Below, piece after piece: positions 1-9,478 of a DNA stretch of 64,000 nucleotides (the stretch's first letter is position 1; each line of letters begins with the position of its first letter). This DNA is from JAZKBN01 sp040388605 (GTDB taxonomy: Bacteria; Bacteroidota; Bacteroidia; Cytophagales; Flexibacteraceae), in contig JAZKBN010000073.1 in assembly GCA_040388605.1 (NCBI GenBank), positions 1 through 64,000 on the forward strand, written 5' to 3'. The notes under the pieces were generated by a model. The model did no database searches and was not told the origin of the DNA. It saw only the letters and a program-made list of their open reading frames with translations. Both the position numbers and the translations under genes were made by a program.

Positions 1-56
1 GATTATACCCTGTTTTTAGGCTTGTTACCAACTACTTTTGACCATTATGTCTTTTT

Positions 57-1151
57 TTAGCTTTTACCGGCAGCCTTTTGAAGCACAGCCCTGAGCTTAC
101 CAATTGCAATATCCTGGGTAAGATTAGCAGCTGCAAATTCAGAGGCTTTACAACCCGCTTCGCGGCCCTTATCAGGGTTCAGTAATAGGTCAGTCATAAA
201 ATCTGCCATAGTATCTATATCACCTTCTTTGCAGAGAAAACCTGTTTCTCCGGATTTAATAACATCCGGTATTCCGGCGTGATAGGTAGATACAACAGGC
301 ATACCCAGCATCATGGCTTCCATAACACCTACCGGTAATCCTTCAGAATCCCCGTTGTCTGCAATAATGCTGTGCTGGACAAAAACAGCGCTTTCCATCA
401 TATACTTCTGAATGGCCGCATGTGGCTGCGAACCCGGAAGGCTTACCGAGTCTTCAAGTTTCAGGCTCTTTACCATGTTTTTAACAACCGGCAGCAAAGG
501 TCCGCTGCCTGCCATTACCAGTTTTGAACCCGGGGCATGCTTCAACGCCTTATTGAACGCCAGCAAGGTCAGATAAGGAGCTTTCTTTTCAACAAACCTG
601 CCTGCTGCAAAAACCTGCCTGCTGTTATATGCAGGCTTTTCGGGTCCGGGTGCAAAGCTAACGCCGCATGGTATTACCGATATTTTATTTTCAGGGCAGC
701 CTAAGCCTATCAGCTTTTGCTTCATGGCCTGAGAAACCGCTATTATACCCGATGCGTAAGCAAACAGCTCCTTGTATTTAGCGCCGAATTGTTGAATAAC
801 ATCTTCAATATAGGCATCGAAACCGTGGAAGTGCACCACGAGCGGAACACCTGCTTTAATACAGCCGTTCATAGCCTTAGCTCCTGATTGCCCGTATTCG
901 GCTAAAACAACATCTATTGAATTTGACTTTAAATATTTTACAAAACGGTTCAGCTTAAAACCTTCTCTGAGCTTCCTGAAAGCGCTGCGTGCTTTATCTG
1001 CTGCCGAGGCGGGAGCACCCGGGTAATATACATCAAGCAAGACCGGGAGAGATTCAAGCGCAAAATGCTTTGCCTTTAAATGCTCTATATGAGCCTTTAT
1101 AAATGTTTCGGAATAAGCTGTGCTTCCGGCTGAGATTACGCAGATGTTCAT
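57..1151 (-). CDS. Glycosyltransferase family 4 (GT-B fold)
   Basis: Predicted cytoplasmic enzyme that transfers a sugar from a nucleotide-sugar donor to a cell-surface glycan or lipid acceptor. The C-terminal half has the GT4 donor site: a phosphate-binding stretch beginning VFAAGRFVEKKAPYLTL, the GSQPHAAI loop, and the EX7E motif EGLPVGVME followed by a conserved G-I-P region. The N-terminal half carries the acceptor-domain HFHGFDAY segment. The ORF can open at a TTG (1172), but ATG at 1151 gives the usual MNICVISAG start and about 364 residues, typical for GT4. It lies 50 bp after a membrane protein gene (29 bp if the TTG is used), which in turn follows uvrA closely, so the three are probably co-transcribed. 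The sugar and acceptor cannot be named. Confidence 0.85.
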   Translation of the reverse strand: MNICVISAGSTAYSETFIKAHIEHLKAKHFALESLPVLLDVYYPGAPASAADKARSAFRKLREGFKLNRFVKYLKSNSIDVVLAEYGQSGAKAMNGCIKAGVPLVVHFHGFDAYIEDVIQQFGAKYKELFAYASGIIAVSQAMKQKLIGLGCPENKISVIPCGVSFAPGPEKPAYNSRQVFAAGRFVEKKAPYLTLLAFNKALKHAPGSKLVMAGSGPLLPVVKNMVKSLKLEDSVSLPGSQPHAAIQKYMMESAVFVQHSIIADNGDSEGLPVGVMEAMMLGMPVVSTYHAGIPDVIKSGETGFLCKEGDIDTMADFMTDLLLNPDKGREAGCKASEFAAANLTQDIAIGKLRAVLQKAAGKS

Positions 1152-1201
1152 ATTGATGTTTGTTGTCGGCAATACCTGTATTAATTACACAAGCGCTTAG
1201 T

Positions 1202-2329
1202 CTATTCGCCTTTTAGGGAAAGGTATATTGTAAGCCAGGTAGGCGGAACGTAGAAAATACGGGTTATGCCACTCATAATAATCATATAAGTGGGCAGAAG
1301 AATGTTCAGGGCAAGCCCCAATGAAGCGGCTTTAATAAAATCGGAACGCTTTAAATTATTGTAAACATACCCCAATGCCGGCAGAATGGCTGTGAAAACA
1401 TAAGCGGCACTTTTGGAAATGTCGTGCACAATCATGCCGGCGCAAAAGGAGCCGAAAACGGCCAGGCCGAATGCCAGTGCAGGTAACTTAAGCCCGTTGC
1501 GGTACATATAATAGGTACCAAAGAGCAATACGAATACGAAAGATTTTAATGAGCAAAAAACAGCCATTGGCATATACATAAGGTTGGCTTTAAAAATTGC
1601 CATACCCACGCCATTGTCGCTGCCGACAGGCAGGCTGAGGCCAAATGCTGCCGTCAGGTATTTCCGGATTAGGAAAGCTGCTCCAATGCATACAAACGGG
1701 ATTATTACCGGGAGTGTAAGGATGCGCCGGCTTTTCCAAGCATCAGATAAATTCCAGGCAATAATGAAGGCAAAGCCAATGAAGGTACGTTCATCTGAAA
1801 AAAATGCAGGCAGGGCGGCCAAAGGCAGCAACGGGGAATTACGAAGCAACAGGCTGAGGGCCAGGAAAAAAAAACCGTATCCTTCCCAACCCTGAACGTG
1901 ATTTGTAAGAACCGCACCTTGGTGCACATAAGAAAATGTAAAGGCCAGTGTTACAATTAAAGTCGCAAGCGCATCTTTCGTTATCCGAAAAACTGTAAAA
2001 GCCAAAGCAATGAGCAGCAGGTAGGCCGTTATAATCTCAAGTGCAAATGCACCGGTAGTATTAAGCCCGAAAGTGTGCGCAATTCCCGGGGCAGTAATGC
2101 GAAATGCTCGTTTGGCATAGTGCTCGGCCGGGTTAAGGCCGGGCTGAGGCGTTAACGGGTGCGCTATGTTTTTGGCATAAAAATCATTAAAGGGTACATT
2201 AAGCCTCGGTACAGAATATACTACTGATACCAATACTGCAATTAAGCCGATTTTTAATGCGGAATTTCCCCGGCTTAGCCAATTTTCAAACTTACGGAAC
2301 CAGGTATTGCCTGCGGATGTAGCTGTCAT
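1202..2329 (-). CDS. Polytopic membrane protein of unknown function
   Basis: I do not recognise this 375-residue protein. It has about nine or ten hydrophobic segments, starting near residues 25-41 and running to the C-terminus, with short charged loops. The first loop (about 45-85) is hydrophilic and probably extracytoplasmic, a layout seen in GT-C glycosyltransferases and polysaccharide-handling proteins, but I see no DD or DE catalytic pair there. The gene lies 18 bp downstream of uvrA and just upstream of a GT4 glycosyltransferase gene on the same strand. An envelope-glycan role is therefore the most natural guess, made only from context. The start is an ATG at 2329. Confidence 0.7.
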   Translation of the reverse strand: MTATSAGNTWFRKFENWLSRGNSALKIGLIAVLVSVVYSVPRLNVPFNDFYAKNIAHPLTPQPGLNPAEHYAKRAFRITAPGIAHTFGLNTTGAFALEIITAYLLLIALAFTVFRITKDALATLIVTLAFTFSYVHQGAVLTNHVQGWEGYGFFFLALSLLLRNSPLLPLAALPAFFSDERTFIGFAFIIAWNLSDAWKSRRILTLPVIIPFVCIGAAFLIRKYLTAAFGLSLPVGSDNGVGMAIFKANLMYMPMAVFCSLKSFVFVLLFGTYYMYRNGLKLPALAFGLAVFGSFCAGMIVHDISKSAAYVFTAILPALGYVYNNLKRSDFIKAASLGLALNILLPTYMIIMSGITRIFYVPPTWLTIYLSLKGE

Positions 2330-2347
2330 ATTTATGTCACTGCTTGC

Positions 2348-5245
2348 TTATGCAGCCGGAAGTTGCTTGTGCATTTTCTCTTTCAGGAACCTTGCAGTAT
2401 GGTTGGTTTCGCTTTCCCTGATCATGTCTTCGGGCGTGCCGGCAAAGCAGACTTGTCCGCCGCCGATGCCGCCTTCAGGCCCGAGGTCAATTATCCAGTC
2501 GGCGCATTTTATAACGTCGGAATTATGCTCAATAATAATTACGCTGTTCCCATTATCTACGAGGGCATTAATGGCTCCCATGAGCTTGCTTATATCATGA
2601 AAGTGGAGGCCTGTTGTAGGTTCATCAAAAATAAAGAGTATTCCGTCCCTTCGTTCGGCGCTTCTGCTCAGGAAGAAGGCAAGCTTTACGCGTTGGGCCT
2701 CGCCACCGCTGAGGGTATTGCTGCTTTGACCGAGCTTGACATAGCCCAAACCCACATCGTGCAGGGGCTGCAATTTTTCAATCAGGCGTGGTTTGTCGGC
2801 AAAAAAGGCAAGGCTGTCAGTAACGGTTAAGTCAAGCACATCGCTGATGCTTTTGTCTTTGTATGTTACTTCCAATACTTCCTGCTTAAAGCGTTTACCT
2901 TTACAGCTCTCGCATTTCAGGTAAATATCGGCCATAAACTGCATTTCAATTTTTACCTCGCCTTCGCCCTGGCAAACTTCGCAGCGACCTCCATCTACGT
3001 TAAAGCTGAAGAAGCCTGCGGTATAGCCACGCGTTTTGGCCAGTGCCTGGTCGGCATAAAGCTGGCGAATGGCATCGTAAGCTTTAATATAGGTAACGGG
3101 GTTGCTGCGGCTGCTTTTGCCAATAGGGTTTTGGTCTACAAACTCAACCTGCTTAATTAATTCCATGCTGCCTGAAAGCTTGTCGTACTTTCCTGTTTCA
3201 TCGGCATGGGCGCCTGTAAGTTTGGCCAGGGCAGGGTACAGTATATTCTTTACCAGGGTGCTTTTGCCTGAACCGCTGACGCCTGTAACAACGGTTAGCA
3301 CATTCAGCGGAAAAGCGGCTGTAATATTGCGGAGGTTGTTTTGTCGGGCGCCCTGAACTTCTATAAAATCGCGCCATTTACGGCGACGTACAGGTACGGG
3401 AATTGAATCGAGCCCGGTGAGGTATCGGTAGGTGTGCGACGTAAGTACATTTTTACCGGTACTGAAAGTTTCAGGCGCTGCACGGTTTGGATCAGCTTTA
3501 TCGGCATGTTTTAATGAAAGCTGGAAAACCAGCTCACCCCCGCCGGTGCCGGCATCGGGACCAATATCAATAATCTCATCGGCTGCCTGCATTACTTCTT
3601 CTTCGTGCTCTACCACAATTACCGTATTCCCTAAATCACGCAAAGATTGCAGTACCGAAATTAACCTTTGGGTATCACGGGGATGCAGGCCTATGCTTGG
3701 CTCATCAAGTATATACATGCTGCCTACAAGGGCGCTGCCTAAAGAAGTAGCCAGCTTAATGCGCTGGAATTCACCGCCGCTGAGGGTAGATGTAAGTCGG
3801 TTGAGGGTTAAGTAGCCAAGGCCTACCTGCATGAGGTATTCAAGCCTGTTACAGATTTCTTTTAAAATCTGGCGGCTTACCGTTTTTTCATACTCATTCA
3901 GCTCAAGGTTGTCGAAAAACGGCTTGAGCTGATCAACCGGCATCAAAACCAGGTCGGTAATGTTTCGGTTGTTTATTTTTACATAGCCGGCATCTTTGCG
4001 CAGGCGGGTGCCTCTGCAATCAGGGCACGTGGTGCGGCCGCGATAACGGCTGAGCATTACGCGGTACTGAATTTTATAAGCCTGCTCCTCTATGTGCTTA
4101 AAGAAATCGTTAAGGCCGGCAAAGTACTTATTACCCGTCCAAAGCAGGGCTTTTTCATCGGGGCTGAGGTCGTAATAGCTGCGATGGATGGGGAAATCGA
4201 AGCGGATGCCGTTTTTGAGCAGGGGTTTAAGCCAGTCATCGTTCATCTGCTCGCTGCGCCATGGTGCAATAGCGCCGTCGTATATACTCAGGCTTTTATC
4301 GGGGAAAACGAGTTCTTCATCTATACCCAAGACTTTGCCGAAACCGTCGCAGGTTTTGCAGGCGCCGAATGGATTATTGAAAGTGAACAGGTTTATGGTC
4401 GGCTCTTCAAAAGTGAGGCTGTCAAGCTCAAACTTATCTGAAAAAGTACGTTTCTCTTTACCCGGAATCTCGGTGATGCAGGAGCCTTCACCCTCATAAA
4501 AGGCGGTTTGCACTGAATCTGATATACGGAAACCGCTGTCTTCATCGGCGTGATTTACTACGGCCCTGTCGATTAGAATATGTACAGTATGGCCCTGCAA
4601 CTGCTTAATGGCCGGGGTGCCAATCAGCTCCTCAATATAGAGCAGCTCAGAATCTTTGGTAATTCGGGTAAAGCCTTTTTGGAGCAGGATTTTCAGCTCG
4701 GTTTCAAAGCTGCGCCCTTCCTTGGGAAGAAGCGGGCAAAGTATCATTACCCGCTCGCCGTCGGGCAGGGCGTTTATGTAATTTACAACATCGCCCACCG
4801 AATCACGACGAACTATGCCACCGCTTACAGGTGAATAGGTAATGCCTATGCGGGCAAAAAGCAGCTTCAGGTAATCATAAATCTCGGTGCTTGTGCCAAC
4901 CGTGCTTCGCGGGTTACGTGTATTCACCTTTTGCTCAATGGCAATGGCAGGGCTTACACCGCGTATATAATCTACCTCGGGCTTTTCCATACGGCCAAGG
5001 AACTGGCGTGCGTAAGCGCTCAGGCTTTCAACATACATACGCTGCCCTTCGGCAAAGAGTGTATTAAAGGCCAAAGAAGATTTGCCCGAACCGCTTAAGC
5101 CGGTAATAACCACCAGCTTATAGCGAGGTATGGCAACGCTGAGATTTTTAAGGTTGTTCACGCGCGCACCCTTAATCAGGATGTAATTGCGCGGGTCAAG
5201 GGAATCGGAAAAAGGTGTTGCTTCCGCAAACGACAGAGGCGTCAT
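2348..5245 (-). CDS. uvrA: Excinuclease ABC subunit A (UvrA)
   Basis: DNA-damage sensor of nucleotide excision repair; a dimer with two ABC ATPase heads that loads UvrB at lesions. The first ATPase half has Walker A GLSGSGKSS, signature LSGGEFQR and Walker B YILDEPSIGLHPRD. The second has GVSGSGKST, LSGGEAQRVKL and FIFDEPTTGLH. Zinc-binding CxxC pairs are kept: CKTC and CPDC in the first half, CEVC and CESC in the second, the last pair flanking the conserved EMQFMADIYL segment. The ORF can be opened at TTG 5254, but the ATG at 5245 (965 residues) is preferred. Length is close to classical UvrA (about 940), so this is a full-length zinc-containing form. The upstream region holds an unusual hairpin and a 71-bp tandem repeat. 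Confidence 0.95.
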   Translation of the reverse strand: MTPLSFAEATPFSDSLDPRNYILIKGARVNNLKNLSVAIPRYKLVVITGLSGSGKSSLAFNTLFAEGQRMYVESLSAYARQFLGRMEKPEVDYIRGVSPAIAIEQKVNTRNPRSTVGTSTEIYDYLKLLFARIGITYSPVSGGIVRRDSVGDVVNYINALPDGERVMILCPLLPKEGRSFETELKILLQKGFTRITKDSELLYIEELIGTPAIKQLQGHTVHILIDRAVVNHADEDSGFRISDSVQTAFYEGEGSCITEIPGKEKRTFSDKFELDSLTFEEPTINLFTFNNPFGACKTCDGFGKVLGIDEELVFPDKSLSIYDGAIAPWRSEQMNDDWLKPLLKNGIRFDFPIHRSYYDLSPDEKALLWTGNKYFAGLNDFFKHIEEQAYKIQYRVMLSRYRGRTTCPDCRGTRLRKDAGYVKINNRNITDLVLMPVDQLKPFFDNLELNEYEKTVSRQILKEICNRLEYLMQVGLGYLTLNRLTSTLSGGEFQRIKLATSLGSALVGSMYILDEPSIGLHPRDTQRLISVLQSLRDLGNTVIVVEHEEEVMQAADEIIDIGPDAGTGGGELVFQLSLKHADKADPNRAAPETFSTGKNVLTSHTYRYLTGLDSIPVPVRRRKWRDFIEVQGARQNNLRNITAAFPLNVLTVVTGVSGSGKSTLVKNILYPALAKLTGAHADETGKYDKLSGSMELIKQVEFVDQNPIGKSSRSNPVTYIKAYDAIRQLYADQALAKTRGYTAGFFSFNVDGGRCEVCQGEGEVKIEMQFMADIYLKCESCKGKRFKQEVLEVTYKDKSISDVLDLTVTDSLAFFADKPRLIEKLQPLHDVGLGYVKLGQSSNTLSGGEAQRVKLAFFLSRSAERRDGILFIFDEPTTGLHFHDISKLMGAINALVDNGNSVIIIEHNSDVIKCADWIIDLGPEGGIGGGQVCFAGTPEDMIRESETNHTARFLKEKMHKQLPAA

Positions 5246-5301
5246 AAGGAGCAAAAATAGGCTTTTTGTGTCCGTATTGCAAGGCTTGGGTTAAAGATTT
5301 T

Positions 5302-5350
5302 GCATACCTGCCAATGCTCACAGTTTTTGTGAGAGTTGGCAGGTATATGC
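5302..5350. promoter_or_regulatory. Long imperfect hairpin upstream of uvrA
   Basis: An inverted repeat with two stacked stems. The outer arms are CCTGCCAA (about 5307-5314) and TTGGCAGG (about 5336-5343), flanked by further complementary bases GCATA and TATGC with a two-base insertion. Inside it CTCACA pairs with TGTGAG around a GTTTT loop. It sits about 60 bp upstream of the uvrA start and downstream of the fic gene, both on the minus strand. It could be a fic terminator, a uvrA leader structure or both. No SOS-type operator was identified in it. Confidence 0.55.
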
Positions 5351-5651
5351 TGTGTTTAGTTGGTTTTTGCAGCATGTTGTTTTGATATGCACTGTTATTG
5401 TGCATGTGGTTAGGTATATGCTGTATTTATTTGATTTTTGCAGCATGTTGTTTTGATGTGCACTTTTATTGTGCATGTGGTTAGGTACATGCTGTATTTT
5501 TTAGATTTTTGCAGCATGTTGTTCCGATATGCACTGTTATTGTGCATGTGGTTAGGTATATGCTGCATTTATTTGATTTTTTCAGCGTGTTGTTTTGATA
5601 TGCACTTTTATTGTGCATGTAGTTTGGGACATGCTGTATTTATTTATATGA
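5341..5651. repeat. 71-bp tandem repeat, about 4.2 copies, two hairpins per unit
   Basis: The unit AGGTATATGCTG recurs with the same spacing at 5341, 5412, 5483, 5554 and (degenerate, TGGGACATGCTG) 5625, so the period is exactly 71 bp. Each unit contains two inverted repeats: ATGCTG with CAGCAT across a 17-nt loop, and ATGCAC with GTGCAT across a 7-nt loop. Copies differ by point substitutions, and these mostly leave the stems intact. Because 71 is not a multiple of three, the repeat is unlikely to be coding, although one frame is open by chance. Everything between fic and uvrA is this array plus the adjoining hairpin. Confidence 0.85.
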
Positions 5652-5697
5652 TTGATGTACAGAATTGTAATGAATATATGAGGGCGGAGCCGGTGGT

Positions 5698-6786
5698 CTA
5701 TTTGCGTTTACTGTTAAGTAAATCCGGGAGCGGTGAGTAAATATAGAGCTGATGCCTGCCGGTTGCAAAAGTTTTAAGAACTCCTCCCTCGGCCAGTGTT
5801 TTTAGGTAATGCGTCGCCGTGTTCCTGTGAATATTAAGAGAACGGGCCAGTCTTGAAGGTGTCTGTATAGGACTGAAAAAAAAACTCTCAGCAAGATCAG
5901 AGGAGTAGATGCTTTTAAAATTATCTTTCAGGGTTTGTTTAAACTCATGCATAAGCGACATTATTGAAAAGAGTGTCCCCTTGGTTTCAATTGCCTGCAG
6001 GCAAAATCCCTTAAGCATAAACCGAATAAAGGCATCCCATTCGCCGCCGGTGCTAACTGAGAGCAAGTGCCTGTAGTATTCAGCTTTATTTTTATTAATA
6101 TATCCGCTGATGTACAGAACAGGCTGATCAATAATGCCGGCATCTATTAATTGTAAAACCATGAGAATACGCCCGGTGCGCCCGTTACCATCCGCAAAGG
6201 GGTGAATTGCTTCAAATTGGTAGTGAGAAACAGCAGCACGTATGAGCGGATCAATGGGAGAGTCAGGTCTGTTGGTAAAATTTTCCCAGTTACCCATTAA
6301 AGCCTGTAAATCTGCCGGAGAGGGTGGTGTATAAATAACCTCGCCCGTTGCTGAGTTTTGAATGTGGTTTTGGGTGTTCCGGTACCCGGCGTATTCTGTA
6401 GGTCTTAATTGAAGGTTAATACCGTTTATTAAACGTGATGACAGCGCAATTTTTTGCAAATTTTCGGTGCCCCAAAGCAAGGCTTCTCTGTATCGCAGCA
6501 CTTCTTTGTCTGCACCGGTTCGTTCAGATTCATTGAACAATTGGTTCTTTAATACACTTTCTAATGTTGTATGGATATTTTCAATTTCTGAACTCGCTAA
6601 ACTTTCGCGAATTACTGCCGGCGACAGCAATAACTGCGGATTAGGCAATGCAGATAAATATCCCTTCAGCTCACCAAGCTCTGCCCGGGCTTTTATTAAA
6701 AGGTCTGTATATAATTCATTCTGCATCCAATCAGCTTTATCTGAAAGCATTGGTAAATTGAATGCCAGGCGGGAATTAAAAGCCAT
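5698..6786 (-). CDS. Fic family protein (AMP transferase type, class II inhibited)
   Basis: Fic-fold enzyme that would transfer AMP from ATP to a hydroxyl of a target protein. The catalytic motif HPFADGNGRTGR is complete at residues 195-206. The motif SSEIEN at 65-70 matches the (S/T)xxxE(G/N) inhibitory helix placed N-terminal to the Fic core, which defines class II proteins. The C-terminal 70 residues form a winged-helix-like DNA-binding segment (SPIQTPSRLARSLNIHRNTA), as in the common Fic/DUF4172-like family. Length (362) and domain order are normal. There is no adjacent antitoxin gene; the inhibitory helix is in cis. Target unknown. Confidence 0.9.
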   Translation of the reverse strand: MAFNSRLAFNLPMLSDKADWMQNELYTDLLIKARAELGELKGYLSALPNPQLLLSPAVIRESLASSEIENIHTTLESVLKNQLFNESERTGADKEVLRYREALLWGTENLQKIALSSRLINGINLQLRPTEYAGYRNTQNHIQNSATGEVIYTPPSPADLQALMGNWENFTNRPDSPIDPLIRAAVSHYQFEAIHPFADGNGRTGRILMVLQLIDAGIIDQPVLYISGYINKNKAEYYRHLLSVSTGGEWDAFIRFMLKGFCLQAIETKGTLFSIMSLMHEFKQTLKDNFKSIYSSDLAESFFFSPIQTPSRLARSLNIHRNTATHYLKTLAEGGVLKTFATGRHQLYIYSPLPDLLNSKRK

Positions 6787-6853
6787 AGGTTATATGTTAT
6801 GCTGTAAAAATAGGGGAAATGCAGCATATTAAAAACCCAAATAAGACCGGCCG

Positions 6854-8253
6854 CTACTCCCGCCCTAAAGTGAACCCGTCTTTCCCGTTAAAAGTGCAAA
6901 GATGTTCAGTTTTCACAAAGTCGATACCTGCGATGGCAAGATTGGTTTGGGTTTGTGCAATTTTGAGATGTATCCCCTCTGATTCGTCGGCAATAATCCG
7001 GGCTTGGAAATGGTCGGTAAGTACAGATTCTGAAAAAACGCTTGGCCACACGCTAATTCCCCGGTTGGCTATAAATTTCAGATGCAGGCCTACCGCACAG
7101 GCACTCTTTACCGCATCAGCCAGTGCATTAATATCTTTACTTGCCCAATCGAAAAAAATATCTACCCCTACTGTTTCTTTTTTTGGCGCGGGCTTATTTC
7201 TCACAATACCCATTTTTACTCTTTTTGTATGGGTTTTATAAGAAACCGGTTTCAGCTTTCCCGGTTTCTGGCCCAGACGGGCTATTACCGCTTCAGAAAA
7301 CTCTTTTGTACCTGCTTTTGCGGTGCTGAGCCCCTCCTTATATATGTCATAAGTATGAATGCCATCTTCAAGGGTTTTAAGCCAGGCGTTCTGAACCTTT
7401 TCGGCTGTATCGCCCTGGCCAATGTGTACAAGCATTAAAACAGCAGCCTGCAGCAGTCCGCTGGGGTTTGCCATATTTTGGCCTGCCCTTCGCGGTGCGC
7501 TTCCGTGTATAGCTTCGAACATGGCACAGCCTGCGCCTATATTAGCAGCACCCGCAATGCCCAGCGAACCTGCCAGCTGGGCTGCTATGTCTGAAATTAT
7601 ATCGCCATAGAGGTTAAGTGTTACAATTACATCGAAAATTTCAGGAGTATCGGCAAGTTTTGCGCTGCCGATATCTATTATCATGTGCTCATTAGCAATA
7701 TCAGGATACTCGGCTGCTATCTCGTCGAAGACTTTATGGAACAAGCCATCGGTTTGCTTCATAATATTGTCTTTGGTGAAGCAGGTTACTTTTTTACGGT
7801 TATAAAGCCGCGCATATTCAAATGCATACCGAATTATTTTTTCGCAGCCTGGTCGGCTGATTAACTTCAGGGTTTGAATTACCTCGTTGGTTTGCCTGTG
7901 CTCTATGCCCCCGTACAAATCTTCCTCGTTCTCGCGCACAATCACGATATCCATTTTAGGATGCTTTGTTTTTACATAAGGGTGATAGCTTATGCATGGA
8001 CGCACGTTGGCAAACAGGCTCAGGTTTTTACGTGTGGTTACGTTCAGGCTTTTATAGCCGCCGCCCTGCGGGGTGCTGATGGGCGCTTTCAGGAAAACTT
8101 TGGTGCGAAGCAGTGATTCCCATGCCTCAGGCGCTATACCTGAACTGTTCCCTGCAAGGTATTCCTGTTCGCCTATTCTTATGGTTTCAATATCGAGTCT
8201 TGCTCCTGCTGCTTTAAGAATATCCAGCGTCGCACTCATTATTTCCGGACCTA
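6854..8253 (-). CDS. icd: Isocitrate dehydrogenase (NADP-type), 5' end lost in gap
   Basis: TCA-cycle enzyme converting isocitrate to 2-oxoglutarate. The isocitrate/isopropylmalate dehydrogenase core is clear: NVRPCISY, IVRENEEDLYGGIEHRQ, the substrate lysine region CFTKDNIMKQTDG, the metal-binding aspartates in NLYGDIISDIAAQLAGSLG, and the cofactor loop IHGSAPRRAGQNMANP. The extra C-terminal domain of about 130 residues fits the long Thermus/Bacteroidota-type IDH. The first in-window ATG (8239) is not the true start. The codons before it read GPEIM and continue into the N run, which matches the family motif DGIGPEI. About 20 N-terminal residues are therefore missing. The sequence beyond the gap does not supply them. 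Confidence 0.9.
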
Positions 8254-8263
8254 NNNNNNNNNN
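8254..8263. other. Assembly gap (10 N) truncating icd
   Basis: Ten Ns. On the far side, 8264-8296 is about 70 percent G+C, well above its surroundings, and does not encode a recognisable IDH N-terminus in any frame. The true gap length is therefore probably not 10, or the contig end is of poor quality. Confidence 0.95.
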
Positions 8264-8419
8264 ACGACCGCGTAGACGCGCACCAACGGCGAGAGCTTCG
8301 GGTTTCCTGAATTGCCGGCCCTTGTGTCTTAATATTCAAAAATCAATTTGAACCAAAAATATGGATTAATCTTTCATTTCTGATTCAATTCTTAATTTCG
8401 CGCTGCAGTTATACCTGCA

Positions 8420-9478
8420 ATGCCTATGCAGGAAGCAATACTTGCCGTTAAAAATCTGGCCCTGCGGTACCCGGGCTCCGGTGTATTTGCGCTCAGGGAG
8501 TTCAATATGGAGGTTTCTGCCGGTGAGGTTATAGCCATTGCCGGGCAAAGCGGAAGCGGAAAAAGCAGTTTGCTGCATGCGCTTGCAGGTTTGCTTGATG
8601 CTGCAGAAGGGGAAATATTTTTTCAAGGAAAGCTCCTGCCCGGACCATCGGCCCGCCTGGTTCCCGGACACCCTGATATTGCCCTCGCTTTCCAGGATAA
8701 TCGTTTAAGCCCCATGTTGAGCCTCGCAGATAACCTGAAGGCAGCTATGCGGGGTTTTGTGCCTGATTATATTGTTGCAGAAACTGAAAAATTGCTGAAA
8801 CTGTGCCGAATTTGGCACCTGGCAGCTAAAAAACCTGTGGAAATAAGCGGCGGTGAAAGGCAAAGAGCAGCTTTGTGCATGGCATTAGCCATACATCCTG
8901 CCGTGCTTCTGCTCGATGAGCCATTTTCGAACCTGGATATAATGCTTAAAAATGCATTGCTGACTGAGCTCATGCAGCTGCTTAGGTCAAGGTTTACCAC
9001 CGTTATATTGGTCAGCCACGACCCGGCAGACGCGCTTTCGCAGGCTGACAGAATTTTCCTGTTGAAAGAAGGTGAACTAATTGAATCCGGTAACACGGCA
9101 AACATTTACAATTTTCCAAAGACCGACTATGCCGCCGGCTTTTTTGGTGAAAACAACCGTTTGAATCCTTTTGAAGCAGGCTTGTTTTTTAACAATGAGA
9201 ATTTACCTGCAAAATTCAAAGCCTGTTATATTCGCCCGCATTTGGTTCATATTACAGATATAAATGCACACAACTCTGAAAGCCGGATTAATGTATTCAG
9301 TCACAGGTATAAAGTCCGATCCTCGGTTTTTTATGGGTCATACAGGCTGCTTAGCCTTGAACCTGCTTCTGAATCAGGCTTGCCTTTATTAAATGCAGTT
9401 GTGGCCGGGCAAACCGGTTACGGAGTAGGGAATACCTTGTTGGCTTCAATATCTTCTGACGACTTGGTTTTTATTTAA
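8420..9478 (+). CDS. ABC transporter ATP-binding protein (CysA/PotA-like)
   Basis: ATPase subunit of an importer-type ABC transporter, 352 residues. Visible motifs are Walker A GQSGSGKSS near residue 40, the Q-loop FQDNRLSP, signature ISGGERQRAALCMALAI, Walker B VLLLDEPFSNLD, and the switch histidine in VSHDPADAL. After residue 240 comes a regulatory TOBE-like tail (CYIRPHLVHI), typical of sulfate, molybdate, iron or polyamine uptake ATPases. No permease or binding-protein gene is adjacent, so the substrate cannot be assigned. ATG codons at 8420 and 8426 are both possible. It is divergent from icd across an assembly gap. Confidence 0.88.
   Translation: MPMQEAILAVKNLALRYPGSGVFALREFNMEVSAGEVIAIAGQSGSGKSSLLHALAGLLDAAEGEIFFQGKLLPGPSARLVPGHPDIALAFQDNRLSPMLSLADNLKAAMRGFVPDYIVAETEKLLKLCRIWHLAAKKPVEISGGERQRAALCMALAIHPAVLLLDEPFSNLDIMLKNALLTELMQLLRSRFTTVILVSHDPADALSQADRIFLLKEGELIESGNTANIYNFPKTDYAAGFFGENNRLNPFEAGLFFNNENLPAKFKACYIRPHLVHITDINAHNSESRINVFSHRYKVRSSVFYGSYRLLSLEPASESGLPLLNAVVAGQTGYGVGNTLLASISSDDLVFI

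Noticed and set aside
5341..5651. The regular repeat array as a CRISPR.
   Set aside because: The whole 71-bp unit is repeated with no unique spacers, and no cas genes are present.
5438..5740. A 100-codon plus-strand frame running through the 71-bp repeats.
   Set aside because: Its peptide is just the repeat read in shifting frames because 71 is not a multiple of three; strongly Cys/Leu/Phe biased and hydrophobic, with no family likeness.
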